DNA of 64,000 nucleotides from Streptomyces tropicalis (GCF_029269835.1 NZ_JARJBB010000005.1:124001-188000); one strand, 5' to 3'. Counted from the first letter of the stretch, positions 51,031-60,298 are shown. Program-made: numbers and translations. Notes: generated from the letters alone by a model not told the origin.

Positions 51031-53544
51031 GTGACCCTCATCGATCAGCTGCCGCCGACCGCCGACCCCGACGCCCTCTACGAAGCCTTCGAGTCGTGGG
51101 CCCAGGAGCGCGGTCTCACGCTCTACTCCCATCAGGAGGAGGCGCTGATCGAGGTGGTCTCCGGCGCGAACGTGATCGTGTCCACGCCCACCGGCTCCGG
51201 CAAGAGCATGATCGCGGCGGGTGCGCACTTCGCGGCCCTCGCCCGCGACGAGGTCACCTTCTACACGGCGCCGATCAAGGCCCTGGTGTCGGAGAAGTTC
51301 TTCGAACTGTGCAAGATCTTCGGCACCGAGAACGTCGGCATGCTCACCGGCGACGCCTCCGTCAACGCCGACGCCCCCGTGATCTGCTGCACCGCCGAGG
51401 TGCTGGCGTCGATCGCGCTGCGTGACGGCAAGGACGCCGACGTCGGTCAGGTCGTGATGGACGAGTTCCATTTCTACGCGGAGCCCGACCGCGGCTGGGC
51501 CTGGCAGATTCCGCTGCTCGAACTGCCGCAGGCGCAGTTCGTCCTCATGTCCGCCACGCTCGGCGACGTCTCCTTCTTCGAGAAGGACCTCGCCCGGCGC
51601 ACCGGCCGTCCCACCTCCGTGGTCCGCTCGGCCACCCGCCCGGTCCCCCTCTCCTACGAGTACCGGCGCACCCCCCTCACCGAGACGCTCACCGACCTGC
51701 TCGACAGCCGGCAGTCGCCCGTCTACATCGTCCACTTCACCCAGGCGCAGGCGGTGGAGCGGGCGCAGGCGCTGATGAGCATCAACATGTGCTCGCGCGA
51801 GGAGAAGGAGCAGATCGCCGAACTGATCGGCAACTTCCGTTTCACCACCCGCTTCGGCCGCAACCTCTCCCGTTACGTCCGGCACGGCATCGGCGTCCAC
51901 CACGCCGGCATGCTGCCGAAGTACCGGCGTCTGGTGGAGAAGCTGGCGCAGGCCGGCCTGCTGAAGGTGATCTGCGGTACCGACACCCTCGGCGTGGGCG
52001 TCAACGTGCCCATCCGCACGGTGCTGTTCACGGCGCTCACCAAGTACGACGGCAGCCGGGTGCGGACCCTGCGCGCGCGGGAGTTCCACCAGATCGCGGG
52101 CCGTGCGGGGCGTGCCGGCTTCGACACCGAGGGCTTCGTGGTGGCACAGGCTCCTGAGCACGTCATCGAGAACGAGAAGGCTCTCGCCAAGGCGGGCGAC
52201 GACCCGAAGAAGCGTCGGAAGGTCGTCCGCAAGAAGGCGCCGGATGGCTTCGTCGCCTGGTCCGACACCACCTTCGACAAGCTGATCACCTCCGAGCCGG
52301 AACCGCTGACCTCCCGCTTCCGGGTGACGCACACGATGCTGCTGTCGGTGATCGCCCGTCCCGGCAACGCCTTCGAGGCGATGCGGCGGCTGCTGGAGGA
52401 CAACCACGAGCCGCGCAAGCAGCAGATCCGGCACATCCGGCGGGCCATCGCGATCTACCGCTCGCTGCTGGACGGTGGAATCGTCGAGAAGCTCGACCAG
52501 CCGGACGCGGAGGGCCGCATCGTCCGCCTCACGGTCGATCTGCAGCAGGACTTCGCGCTCAACCAGCCGCTGTCCACCTTCGCTCTCGCCGCGTTCGAAC
52601 TCCTCGACCCGGAGTCCCCGTCGTACGCCCTCGACATGGTGTCCGTCGTGGAGTCCACGCTCGACGACCCGCGGCAGATCCTCGCCGCCCAGCAGAACAA
52701 GGCGCGCGGCGAGGCCGTGGCCGCGATGAAGGCCGACGGGGTCGAGTACGAGGAGCGCATGGAGCGCCTCCAGGACGTCACCTACCCCAAGCCGCTGGAG
52801 GAGCTGCTCTTCCACGCCTACGACACGTACCGCAAGAGCCATCCGTGGGTCGGGGACCATCCGCTGTCCCCGAAGTCGGTGATCCGCGACATGTACGAAC
52901 GGGCGCTGTCCTTCACGGAATTGGTCTCGCACTACGAGCTGGCTCGCACCGAGGGCATTGTCCTGCGCTACCTCGCCAGCGCCTACAAGGCCCTGGAGCA
53001 CACCGTCCCGGACGACCTGAAGTCGGAGGACCTGGAGGACCTGATCGCGTGGCTGGGTGAGATGGTGCGCCAGGTGGACTCCAGCCTGCTGGACGAGTGG
53101 GAGCAGCTGGCCAACCCGGCGGAGATGACCGCCGAGGAGGCCCAGGAGAAGGCCGACCAGGTCAAGCCCGTCACGGCCAACGCGCGCGCCTTCCGTGTGC
53201 TGGTGCGCAACGCCATGTTCCGCCGGGTCGAGCTCGCCGCGCTGGACCAGGTCGACGAGCTGGGCGGGATGGACGCGGAGGCCGGCTGGGACGCCGAGGC
53301 GTGGGGCGCGGCCATGGACGGCTACTGGGACGAGTACGACGACCTCGGTACCGGCCCCGACGCGCGCGGCCCCAAGCTGCTGGTGATCCAGGAGGAGCCG
53401 CAGAACGGGCTGTGGCGGGTGCGCCAGATCTTCGACGACCCCAACGACGACCACGACTGGGGGATCAGCGCGGAGGTCGATCTCACGGCCTCGGACGCGG
53501 AGGGCCGCGCGGTCGTCCGCGTGACCGCCGTCGGACAGCTGTGA
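51031..53544 (+). CDS. Ski2-like DEAD/DEAH-box helicase with DUF3516 C-terminus
   Basis: A protein of 837 aa from GTG 51031. Helicase motifs appear in order: Q-like LYSHQEEAL, motif I STPTGSGKS (~52), Ia APIKALVSEKFFE, II MDEFH (a DExH box), III SATLGD, IV YIVHFTQAQAVERAQ, V GTDTLGVGVNVPI and VI QIAGRAGRAGFD. The C-terminal ~400 residues match DUF3516, found on actinobacterial superfamily 2 helicases thought to act on RNA. It lies 19 bp before the tesB-like gene, so the two are probably cotranscribed. Confidence 0.93.
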   Translation: MTLIDQLPPTADPDALYEAFESWAQERGLTLYSHQEEALIEVVSGANVIVSTPTGSGKSMIAAGAHFAALARDEVTFYTAPIKALVSEKFFELCKIFGTENVGMLTGDASVNADAPVICCTAEVLASIALRDGKDADVGQVVMDEFHFYAEPDRGWAWQIPLLELPQAQFVLMSATLGDVSFFEKDLARRTGRPTSVVRSATRPVPLSYEYRRTPLTETLTDLLDSRQSPVYIVHFTQAQAVERAQALMSINMCSREEKEQIAELIGNFRFTTRFGRNLSRYVRHGIGVHHAGMLPKYRRLVEKLAQAGLLKVICGTDTLGVGVNVPIRTVLFTALTKYDGSRVRTLRAREFHQIAGRAGRAGFDTEGFVVAQAPEHVIENEKALAKAGDDPKKRRKVVRKKAPDGFVAWSDTTFDKLITSEPEPLTSRFRVTHTMLLSVIARPGNAFEAMRRLLEDNHEPRKQQIRHIRRAIAIYRSLLDGGIVEKLDQPDAEGRIVRLTVDLQQDFALNQPLSTFALAAFELLDPESPSYALDMVSVVESTLDDPRQILAAQQNKARGEAVAAMKADGVEYEERMERLQDVTYPKPLEELLFHAYDTYRKSHPWVGDHPLSPKSVIRDMYERALSFTELVSHYELARTEGIVLRYLASAYKALEHTVPDDLKSEDLEDLIAWLGEMVRQVDSSLLDEWEQLANPAEMTAEEAQEKADQVKPVTANARAFRVLVRNAMFRRVELAALDQVDELGGMDAEAGWDAEAWGAAMDGYWDEYDDLGTGPDARGPKLLVIQEEPQNGLWRVRQIFDDPNDDHDWGISAEVDLTASDAEGRAVVRVTAVGQL

Positions 53545-53563
53545 GCAGCGGAGAGGCCCGCCC

Positions 53564-54430
53564 ATGACGAACCCGGCCGAAAGACTCGTCGACCTGCTCG
53601 ACCTGGAGCAGATCGAGGTGAACATCTTCCGCGGCCGCAGTCCGCAGGAGTCCCTGCAGCGCGTCTTCGGCGGCCAGGTCGCCGGGCAGGCGCTGGTGGC
53701 CGCCGGGCGCACCACCGACGGGGACCGTCCGGTGCATTCGCTGCACGCGTACTTCCTGCGGCCCGGCCGGCCCGGGGTGCCGATCGTGTACCAGGTCGAG
53801 CGGGTCCGGGACGGCCGGTCCTTCACCACCCGCCGGGTCACCGCGGTGCAGCAGGGCCGCACGATCTTCAATCTGACCGCCTCCTTCCACAAGCCTGAAA
53901 AGGGAGATTTCGAGCATCAGCTGCCTCCGGCCCGCACGGTGCCGGACCCCGAGACCCTGCCGACCGTCACGGACGAGATCAGGGAGCATCTGGGCACGCT
54001 GCCGGAGCAGTTGGAGCGGATGGCGCGACGCCAGCCCTTCGACATCCGCTACGTGGACCGACTTCGCTGGACGAAGGGGGAGGTCGAGGGGGCCGAGCCG
54101 CGCAGCGCCGTGTGGATGCGGGCGGTCGGACCGCTGGGCGACGATCCGCTTGTGCACACCTGCGCGCTGACCTACGCCAGCGACATGACGCTCCTGGACG
54201 CGGTACGGATCCCGGTCGAGCCGCTGTGGGGCCCGCGGGGCTTCGACATGGCCTCCCTGGACCATGCCATGTGGTTCCACCGGCCGTTCCGTGCGGACGA
54301 GTGGTTTCTTTACGACCAGGAGTCCCCCATCGCCACCGGCGGGCGCGGTCTGGCCCGCGGACGCATCTACGACGTGGAGGGGCGGCTGCTCGTGTCGGTC
54401 GTCCAGGAGGGACTCTTCCGCTCGCTGTAG
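53564..54430 (+). CDS. tesB: Acyl-CoA thioesterase II (TesB type)
   Basis: A protein of 288 aa, the normal TesB length, with a double hot-dog fold. The N-terminal half has FRGRSPQESLQRVFGGQVAGQALVAA (~22-47) and the C-terminal half SLDHAMWFHRPFRADEWFLYDQESP (~224-248), which carries the catalytic Asp; the Thr/Ser and Gln partners lie in the following strand and near VVQEGLFR. It hydrolyses medium- and long-chain acyl-CoA to free acid and CoA in the cytoplasm. It follows the helicase gene in the same direction. Confidence 0.93.
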   Translation: MTNPAERLVDLLDLEQIEVNIFRGRSPQESLQRVFGGQVAGQALVAAGRTTDGDRPVHSLHAYFLRPGRPGVPIVYQVERVRDGRSFTTRRVTAVQQGRTIFNLTASFHKPEKGDFEHQLPPARTVPDPETLPTVTDEIREHLGTLPEQLERMARRQPFDIRYVDRLRWTKGEVEGAEPRSAVWMRAVGPLGDDPLVHTCALTYASDMTLLDAVRIPVEPLWGPRGFDMASLDHAMWFHRPFRADEWFLYDQESPIATGGRGLARGRIYDVEGRLLVSVVQEGLFRSL

Positions 54431-54455
54431 GGGCGGATGCCGCCGGGCCGCGGGC

Positions 54456-55382
54456 TCAGGCGGATCTGTGGAAGATGCGCCGCATCAGGCCGCAAGCACG
54501 CCGGGGACCATCGGGCACGCCGCGGTGGTCGTGTCCTGCCCGGCGACCCCCGGACGAGTGCCCGACGGCCGGGTCCGGGCCGCGGTCGTGCGCTCGCGCC
54601 TCGTCGACGGCGTTCGTCAGATCGGCCCGGAGCCAGGCGACTTCGTCGGGCTCGTCGGCCGTCATGAGGCGCTCCACTAGCCGGGCGGCGGGCGAACCGG
54701 ATGTGCCGAGCGGAGAGTGCCGGGACCGCAGGCGGTCCAGTACCGCGCGTTCGCGGGGATCCGTGACCGCATGGGCCACCTGGTCCGGGGTGAGGAGCGA
54801 GGCGATGGCGGCGGCCCTGGCCCAGGGATCGTCGGTCACGCGGAGCAGGAAGCCCAGGTGCCGTCCGCGCCAGTTGCGCGGACGGAGATCGAGTCCCCCG
54901 GCCAGCTGGTCCCTCAGGCCTTCGGGCAGCGCGCGGTTGAGGAGCGGCGCGTTCCTCTCGTCGGCGGCGAATCGCTCCAGGTCGTCGGTGAGATACAGCC
55001 ACACGACGGCCCGGTAGCGATTCAGGTAGAAGGAGACCGGGACCAGGAGGCCGAGGCGGGCGAGCCGGGTGAACCGGGCTCCGGTGATCCCCAGGCGGGC
55101 CGCGCCCGCGCGGGTGCCTGCGGTGGCGACGCGCTGCCGGAGGCCTCCCGGGAAGCCGTCCTGGGCGCGCAGCCGGTCGATCTCGGCCCGGGCGACGCGG
55201 CGGCCTCCGCCGCCTTCGTCGGGCAGGGTGCGCAGGAGGCCCAGGTGGACGGCCAGGTCGTACTCGCTGCGCCTGAGGCCCAGTTCCCGTGCCGCGCGGC
55301 CGGGGGCGAAGGACGTTCCCCCGTCCCTCGTCCCCGATGCCTCCGCGGCCGGAGCGTCGTGCGTGATGGTGTCGCCGGACAT
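54456..55382 (-). CDS. DUF6397 family protein
   Basis: A protein of 308 aa from ATG 55382, with GGGGG upstream; longer in-frame starts reach into non-conserved sequence. Recognisable features are FAPGRAARELGLRRSEYDLAVHLGLL, an HTH-like RVARAEIDRLRAQDGFPGGL, and GARFTRLARLGLLVPVSFYLNRYRAVVWLYLTDDL. The pattern suggests tandem MerR-like or excisionase-like DNA-binding modules. The function of this Streptomyces family is unknown. The gene is convergent with the tesB-like gene. Confidence 0.75.
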   Translation of the reverse strand: MSGDTITHDAPAAEASGTRDGGTSFAPGRAARELGLRRSEYDLAVHLGLLRTLPDEGGGGRRVARAEIDRLRAQDGFPGGLRQRVATAGTRAGAARLGITGARFTRLARLGLLVPVSFYLNRYRAVVWLYLTDDLERFAADERNAPLLNRALPEGLRDQLAGGLDLRPRNWRGRHLGFLLRVTDDPWARAAAIASLLTPDQVAHAVTDPRERAVLDRLRSRHSPLGTSGSPAARLVERLMTADEPDEVAWLRADLTNAVDEARAHDRGPDPAVGHSSGGRRAGHDHRGVPDGPRRACGLMRRIFHRSA

Positions 55383-55503
55383 GTGTGCCCCCGTGGTGAG
55401 TGCGGCCCGCGCCGTGTGCGTCCGCCTGCGAAAAACCGTAGCCGGGATCGCACGCTGCGCGCCGAGCCTGTGGACAACTCCACCGCGGTGACGAAACTGC
55501 AGG

Positions 55504-55917
55504 TCAGAAGTCGGTGGCGCGAGCACGCTCGGGTCGGCGTTCACCGACGTCGAGGTGTTCGCCGACCCGGTTCACCAGCAGGGTCATCTCGTAGCCGATC
55601 TGGCCGATGTCGGCCTCGGCGCCGCTGAGCACGCACAGGCAGCTGCCCGTGCCGGCCGCGGTGACGAACAGCACCGCGTCGTCGAACTCGACCATGGTCT
55701 GGCGCACGGTGCCTGCGCCGAAGTGGCGTCCCGATCCCTTGGCGAGGCTGTGCAGCCCGGACGACACCGCGGCGAGGTGTTCCGCGTCCTCGCGCCGCAG
55801 CCCCGTGCTGGCCCCGGTGACCAGCCCGTCGTTGGACAGGACCAGTGCGTGCCGTACGTGTTCCACCCGCTGGGTCAGGTCGTCGAGCAGCCAGCCGAGT
55901 GTCTGGTTCTGCGCCAT
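55504..55917 (-). CDS. Roadblock/LC7 domain protein (conservon CvnB-like)
   Basis: A protein of 137 aa from ATG 55917. It covers the roadblock/LC7 fold: LGWLLDDLTQRVEHVRHALVLSNDGLVTGAS, AVSSGLHSLAKGSGRHFG, MVEFDDAVLFVTAAGTGSCL and a C-terminal helix. In Streptomyces conservons this is CvnB, acting with a sensor kinase-like CvnA, CvnC (DUF742) and the GTPase CvnD. Here a CvnD-like gene lies 0.6 kb upstream on the same strand, but an oppositely oriented PPOX gene sits between them and no CvnA or CvnC is present. Confidence 0.9.
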   Translation of the reverse strand: MAQNQTLGWLLDDLTQRVEHVRHALVLSNDGLVTGASTGLRREDAEHLAAVSSGLHSLAKGSGRHFGAGTVRQTMVEFDDAVLFVTAAGTGSCLCVLSGAEADIGQIGYEMTLLVNRVGEHLDVGERRPERARATDF

Positions 55918-56009
55918 GTGCGGTCTCCCCGTGTGACGTATCCCCCTGGTCCGGAGGATCTCCCGCCAGCCTTCCCCAGGACCGCTGTCCCGGCAAGAAG
56001 GATGGGGAC

Positions 56010-56438
56010 ATGGCACAGAAGATGTCCGATGAGGAATGGCGGGCCTTCGTCTCGCACGGCACCCGCACCGCCAAGCTGTCGACCGTGCGGGCCGACGGAA
56101 GCCCGCACATCGCGCCGGTCTGGTTCCTGCTCGACGGGGACGAGGTGGTGTTCAACACCGGGAAGGACACGGTGAAGGGGCGCAACCTGGCCCGTGACGG
56201 CCGGGTCTCGCTGTGTGTGGACGACGACCGGCCGCCGTTCACGTTCGTGGTGCTGCAGGGCCGGGCGCTGCTGTCGGAGGACCTCGAGGAGGTCCGGGGC
56301 TGGGCCACCCGCATCGCGGGCCGCTACATGGGCGAGGACCGCGCCGAGGAGTTCGGTGCACGCAACGGCGTCCCGGGCGAACTCCTCGTGCGGGTCGCGA
56401 TCGACAAGGTGGTGGCACTGAAGGACCTGGCGGACTGA
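56010..56438 (+). CDS. PPOX-class F420-dependent oxidoreductase
   Basis: A protein of 142 aa with AAGAAGGA upstream of ATG 56010. The split beta-barrel of the pyridoxamine-phosphate-oxidase superfamily is seen in TAKLSTVRADGSPHIAPVWFLLDGDEVVFNTG, KGRNLARDGRVSLCVDD and FVVLQGRALLSED. The KGRNLARD segment fits F420-binding (FDOR-B) members of actinobacteria, which reduce enoates, quinones or similar. Substrate unknown. It sits between the two conservon-type genes on the opposite strand. Confidence 0.88.
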   Translation: MAQKMSDEEWRAFVSHGTRTAKLSTVRADGSPHIAPVWFLLDGDEVVFNTGKDTVKGRNLARDGRVSLCVDDDRPPFTFVVLQGRALLSEDLEEVRGWATRIAGRYMGEDRAEEFGARNGVPGELLVRVAIDKVVALKDLAD

Positions 56439-56491
56439 GCGCGGCAGACGACGCCCCCGTGAAGTGCCGTCGGCCCCACGTCCGTTCCCGT

Positions 56492-57097
56492 CTACCCGAC
56501 GGCGGCGAGCAGCCGGGCGGTGTGCATCCGCCCGGCGTACTCGACCAGTTGGATCAGCATCTCCTTCCCCGAGTCTCGGTCGCGGGCGTCGCAGAGGACG
56601 ACGGGTGTTCCCGGGTCGAGGTCGAGGGCCCGGGCGACGTCGTGGGGCTGGTGGGCGCGGGCGCCCGGGAAGCGGTTGACGGCCACCACGAACGGGATCC
56701 GCCGGTGCTCGAAGTAGTCCACCGCCGGGAAGCAGTCCTCGAGCCTCCGGGTGTCCGCGATGACCACGGCTCCGAGCGCGCCGAGCGCCAGCTCGTCCCA
56801 CAGGAACCAGAACCGGTCCTGTCCGGGCGTCCCGAACAGGTAGAGCAGCAGATCGGGCCGGATGGTGATGCGCCCGAAGTCCATGGCGACCGTAGTGGTG
56901 GCCTTGTCGTCCACCCCGTGGGTGTCGTCGACCAGTTGCCCGGACCGGCTGAGCGCTTCCTCGGTGCGCAGCGGGCGGATCTCGCTGACCGCACCGACCA
57001 GGGTGGTCTTCCCCGCACCGAATCCGCCGGCGACCAGTATCTTCAGGACGAGGGGAGCTGTCTCGCCGTACGGGGCGTCGGTGGGCTCGGATGCCAT
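56492..57097 (-). CDS. Conservon-type GTP/ATP-binding protein (CvnD-like)
   Basis: A protein of 201 aa from ATG 57097. Small-GTPase motifs are G1 GGFGAGKTTLVGAVSE (~24-39), the G2/G3 stretch TTTVAMDFGRI, LFGTPGQDRFWFLW, and G4-like VNRFPG; the Gln of TPGQ occupies the catalytic position of Arf/Ras-like proteins. CvnD proteins work with roadblock partners, probably as GTPase switches at the membrane in antibiotic and development control. The likely partner is the roadblock gene 0.6 kb downstream on the same strand. Confidence 0.92.
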   Translation of the reverse strand: MASEPTDAPYGETAPLVLKILVAGGFGAGKTTLVGAVSEIRPLRTEEALSRSGQLVDDTHGVDDKATTTVAMDFGRITIRPDLLLYLFGTPGQDRFWFLWDELALGALGAVVIADTRRLEDCFPAVDYFEHRRIPFVVAVNRFPGARAHQPHDVARALDLDPGTPVVLCDARDRDSGKEMLIQLVEYAGRMHTARLLAAVG

Positions 57098-57307
57098 GGA
57101 TCACTTCTCTCGGGAGGGACGGGCGTGCGAGGTCAGCATCATGACAAGCACGACACTCTTTCGGGTGATGCGACCACTATTTCCCCGATCTGATCGCCTC
57201 GCGCCCATCCACTGCCCAGGTGCACACCCGGTCGAGACCGGAAGGGTCGCGGTGCGGGGGCACTCTCCGATCGGCCGCGCTCGCCTCGCCCTGCGGCATG
57301 AGGGATC

Positions 57308-57916
57308 ATGCGCAGCATGAGCGACGACCGCACACAGGTCCAGGAGTTCTTCACCGCCCGCGCCGCGGACTGGGACAGCCGCTTTCCCGACGACGCTCCC
57401 GCCTATGCCTCCGCTGTGGCCGAGTTGGGGCTGCGCACGGGCGACCGGGTGCTGGACGCGGGCTGCGGCACCGGGCGCGCTCTGCCTCCACTGCGCGCGG
57501 CCGTGGGCCCGTACGGACTCGTGGTCGGGGCCGATCTGACTCCCGCCATGCTGCAGGCCGCGGTGCGGGCGGGCCGGGACCGGGACGGGTGGCTGCTGCT
57601 CGCCGACGCCGGCGCACTCCCACTGCGGTCCGGATCGCTCGACGCGGTGTTCGCGGCCGGACTCATCGCCCACCTGCCGCAGCCGGCGGAGAGTCTGCGG
57701 GAGCTGGCGCGTGTGGTGCGCCCCGGCGGCACGCTGGCGCTGTTCCATCCGGTCGGCCGCGCCGCTCTCGCCGCGCGCAAGGGGCGGCGCCTCACTCCGG
57801 ACGACCTCCGTGCCGAGTCCAACCTCGGCCCGCTGCTGGCCGGGTCGGGGTGGCGCATGACGTCGTACGCCGACGAGACCGCCCGCTTCCTGGCGCTGGC
57901 CGTGCGCACGGGCTGA
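57308..57916 (+). CDS. Class I SAM-dependent methyltransferase
   Basis: A protein of 202 aa from ATG 57308 (an ATG at 57317 is an alternative). Motif I is VLDAGCGTGRALPPL (~48-62), followed by VVGADLTPAMLQAA, motif II LLADAGALPLRSGSLDAVFAAGLIAHL and motif III ELARVVRPGGTLALFHP. This is the UbiE/Methyltransf_11 pattern for small-molecule substrates. It is divergent from the CvnD-like gene. Substrate unknown. Confidence 0.87.
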   Translation: MRSMSDDRTQVQEFFTARAADWDSRFPDDAPAYASAVAELGLRTGDRVLDAGCGTGRALPPLRAAVGPYGLVVGADLTPAMLQAAVRAGRDRDGWLLLADAGALPLRSGSLDAVFAAGLIAHLPQPAESLRELARVVRPGGTLALFHPVGRAALAARKGRRLTPDDLRAESNLGPLLAGSGWRMTSYADETARFLALAVRTG

Positions 57917-58000
57917 CCGGCATCGCCATCCCGCGGGCCGATCACGCCCCCTCGGGACAGCAACTGCCCCGTGTGCGGCGCCGGTCCCGCCGGCCCTGAG

Positions 58001-58756
58001 TCACAGCCGCCCCGAGACAGCGGCCGCGAACACGTCCGGGTTGTCGAACATGATGTTGTGCCCCGCCCCTGGCACGGTCACCACGCGGACTCCCGACGCC
58101 TCCAACGCGTCCCTGCCCTCCAACGCGCCGCTCAACTCGCCCTGCAGATACAGACGCTCCACGTCGAGGCCCTGAAGAATGTGGCGCATGGTGGGGTCCG
58201 ACCCGCGACGCAGGTGCACCGCGCTGCGGTGCAGGGCGCGCGGGCCGGCCAGCCGCATCGTCGCCGCCCAGAGCGGTCCCGCCTTCTCCAGCACGCGCGC
58301 GTGACCGCCGTCGACGAACTCCTCCTCACCGAAGGACGCGATCCCGCTGCTGCCGGCCGTGGCCGGCGGGTAGGGGTCGAGATTGGCCTCCGTGAGGACC
58401 AGCCGGGAGACCAGGCCGGGCCTGCGGTGGGCCAGTACGACGGCGACGGAGCCGCCCATGCTGTGCGCGATCAGTTCCGCCCCGGTCAGCTCCGCCTCGT
58501 CCAGCGCCGCGGCCAGGGCGTCTGCGTGCTCGGCCAGCGCGTAACCGTACTGCTCCGGGCGATCGCTGATGCCGTGTCCGGGGAGATCCACGAACAGGCT
58601 GCGGCGGCCCGCGACATCGGGACGGGCCGCGATGTGCGCATGGTAGGCGGCGGACATCGCTCCCAGTCCGTGCACGTACACCCGCGCGGGCTCCTCACCG
58701 GGCGTCTCCGTCCAGCGGACGACACTTCCCCTGCCGTCGAACTCGGCCTGCCGCAT
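58001..58756 (-). CDS. Alpha/beta-fold hydrolase
   Basis: A protein of 251 aa. The oxyanion region is VYVHGLGAMSAAYHAHI, the strand/Asp loop LFVDLPGHGISDRP, the nucleophile elbow AHSMGGS (Ser near 98) and the catalytic His in VPGAGHNIMFDNP near the end. This is a general esterase/lipase-like cytoplasmic hydrolase. It shares a 108-bp promoter region with the divergent PadR regulator, which therefore probably controls it. Confidence 0.88.
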   Translation of the reverse strand: MRQAEFDGRGSVVRWTETPGEEPARVYVHGLGAMSAAYHAHIAARPDVAGRRSLFVDLPGHGISDRPEQYGYALAEHADALAAALDEAELTGAELIAHSMGGSVAVVLAHRRPGLVSRLVLTEANLDPYPPATAGSSGIASFGEEEFVDGGHARVLEKAGPLWAATMRLAGPRALHRSAVHLRRGSDPTMRHILQGLDVERLYLQGELSGALEGRDALEASGVRVVTVPGAGHNIMFDNPDVFAAAVSGRL

Positions 58757-58806
58757 GGCTTCCCTCCCTCATGGACCACCGCGCCGGACAGCGACCCTTG
58801 AGGACC

Positions 58807-58858
58807 ATACCTCGATCACGATGTATCCCTCGACCGGTATAGATAACTTCCGAGGTAT
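58807..58858. promoter_or_regulatory. Inverted repeat between hydrolase and PadR genes
   Basis: ATACCTCG (58807-58814) and CGAGGTAT (58851-58858) form a perfect 8-bp inverted repeat 36 bp apart in the divergent promoter region. The AT-rich GGTATAGAT between them is a likely -10 region. These are candidate PadR half-operators. Confidence 0.5.
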
Positions 58859-58882
58859 CACGGGATGCGGAAGAATGCAGGA

Positions 58883-59416
58883 ATGCTGGAGTTGGCCATC
58901 CTCGGGTTCCTGTACGACGCACCGCTGCACGGGTACGAACTGCGCAAGCGCATCACCGCATTGACGGGGCATGTGCGCCCCGTCGCCGAGAGCACCCTCT
59001 ATCCTGCGATCAAGCGCATGGAGAAGGCCGGGCTGCTGGAGCGGGCGACGGAGCCCGGTGCGGTGGCCGCGCCGCGCCACGTCCTCACGCTCACCGAGGA
59101 CGGCCGTCGCGAGCTGCGCGGGCGGCTCGCCGAGCCGGTGCAGCGGGACATCACCGACGAGAACCGCTGGTTCACCGTCCTGGCCTTTCTGCGGCACCTC
59201 GGCGATCCTGCGGCGCAGGTAGCCGTACTGCGCCGTCGGCAGGACTTCCTCCAGAGCCCGTCGAGCTTCTTCTACGAAGGCGACCGGCCGGTGCGCGCCG
59301 AGGAACTGGACGACCCCTTCCGCAGCGGCATGCTCACCATCGCGCGTGCCACGTCCCGGGCCGAACTGGGCTGGCTCCGCACCACGATCGCCTCACTCGA
59401 CGAAGCCGCCCGCTGA
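58883..59416 (+). CDS. PadR-family transcriptional regulator
   Basis: A protein of 177 aa from ATG 58883, which gives the family-typical start MLELAILGFLYDAPLHGYEL; an in-frame ATG at 58865 would add six residues. The winged HTH (residues ~1-85) includes STLYPAIKRMEKAGLL and the wing APRHVLTLTEDGRREL; the C-terminal helical part belongs to the Vir-like subgroup. It probably regulates itself and the divergent hydrolase. It ends inside the 3' end of the convergent MpaB-like gene (24-bp overlap). Confidence 0.92.
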   Translation: MLELAILGFLYDAPLHGYELRKRITALTGHVRPVAESTLYPAIKRMEKAGLLERATEPGAVAAPRHVLTLTEDGRRELRGRLAEPVQRDITDENRWFTVLAFLRHLGDPAAQVAVLRRRQDFLQSPSSFFYEGDRPVRAEELDDPFRSGMLTIARATSRAELGWLRTTIASLDEAAR

Positions 59417-60298
59417 GTCACCGGCGCGCCGCACCGGGCAGCCGCGCAGACCGGGGACGGGCCGGGTGCCGAGGTCGGCCACCCGGTAGCCCTCCGGGTA
59501 GCTCCTGATCTCCCGGTTGTGCCGCGCGAAGTGCGCGGTCCGCCGGGGCGGCAGAAGCCGTACAAGACGCCCTCGGGCCCGCACGGCCCGGCGAACGAGC
59601 CTGCGGGTCGAGTCCGACGGCGCCTCGTAGCCGAAGGCACGAAGCAGTGGTTCGTCGAGCAGGGCGAGGGCCGCCGTACGCAGGAGGGGCGCGAGGGGAC
59701 GGGGATACCAGGAGGCCATCAGGTCGAGCGTGGCGTCGGAGACGCTCCGGGCCTGCTCGTCCGGGGCGAAACAGGCCTTCTCGTAGGCGTCCAGGTGGGC
59801 CTCGAAGTCCGCGTAGGACTCGGGGATGTCCTGGATGCCCATGTGCCGGCCGAGGGTGCGGTAGTGGACGGTGGACGCGACGGTCTCGTGCTCGGACAGC
59901 CTGCGCCAGCCATAGGCGTCGATCCACCGCTTCGGCATGACCACGAACGTGCAGAGCACGTAGCGCATGTCGTCGTTGCCGATGTCGTAGCAGCGGTGCA
60001 TCTGGTTGATGCGGCGGACGGCGGCGCGGCCCTGCTCGGCGGTGAAGCCGTGCTCGACGACGGCATCGAGGAGCAGGGAGGTGTCGTCGTAGCGCTTCTG
60101 CGTGCGATCGGTGAGCTCGGCGGTCTCGGCGAGCAGACGGCCGATGCTGGGAACGGCGTACGTGCGGTAGAGGGCGAACTCGAGGGCACGGGTCACGTCC
60201 CAGGGGAACTCGTGGGCGACGGTGAGCCGGTAGATCTCCGTCGCGTCGGCCACCGGGTCCATCCGGCGGATCCGCTCGAGCCGCTCGAACCGTTTCAC
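59393..60298 (-). CDS. Oxygenase MpaB family protein (DUF2236)
   Basis: A protein of 301 aa from GTG 60298, with GGGGGA 8 nt upstream. The DUF2236 signatures are EFALYRTYAVPSIGRLLAET, RRINQMHRCYDIGNDDMRYVLCTFVVMPKRW and TVHYRTLGRHMGIQDIPES; the conserved His and Arg residues match the haem-binding region of the fold shared with latex-clearing protein. MpaB-type enzymes cleave olefinic bonds oxidatively; the substrate here is unknown. It is convergent with PadR. Confidence 0.85.
   Translation of the reverse strand: MKRFERLERIRRMDPVADATEIYRLTVAHEFPWDVTRALEFALYRTYAVPSIGRLLAETAELTDRTQKRYDDTSLLLDAVVEHGFTAEQGRAAVRRINQMHRCYDIGNDDMRYVLCTFVVMPKRWIDAYGWRRLSEHETVASTVHYRTLGRHMGIQDIPESYADFEAHLDAYEKACFAPDEQARSVSDATLDLMASWYPRPLAPLLRTAALALLDEPLLRAFGYEAPSDSTRRLVRRAVRARGRLVRLLPPRRTAHFARHNREIRSYPEGYRVADLGTRPVPGLRGCPVRRAGDSAGGFVE

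Noticed and set aside
49174..53892. A 1572-codon open frame on the minus strand
   Set aside because: It lies antisense to the helicase and neighbouring genes, is rich in His/Val/Gly/Arg typical of a GC-rich shadow frame, and shows no domain.
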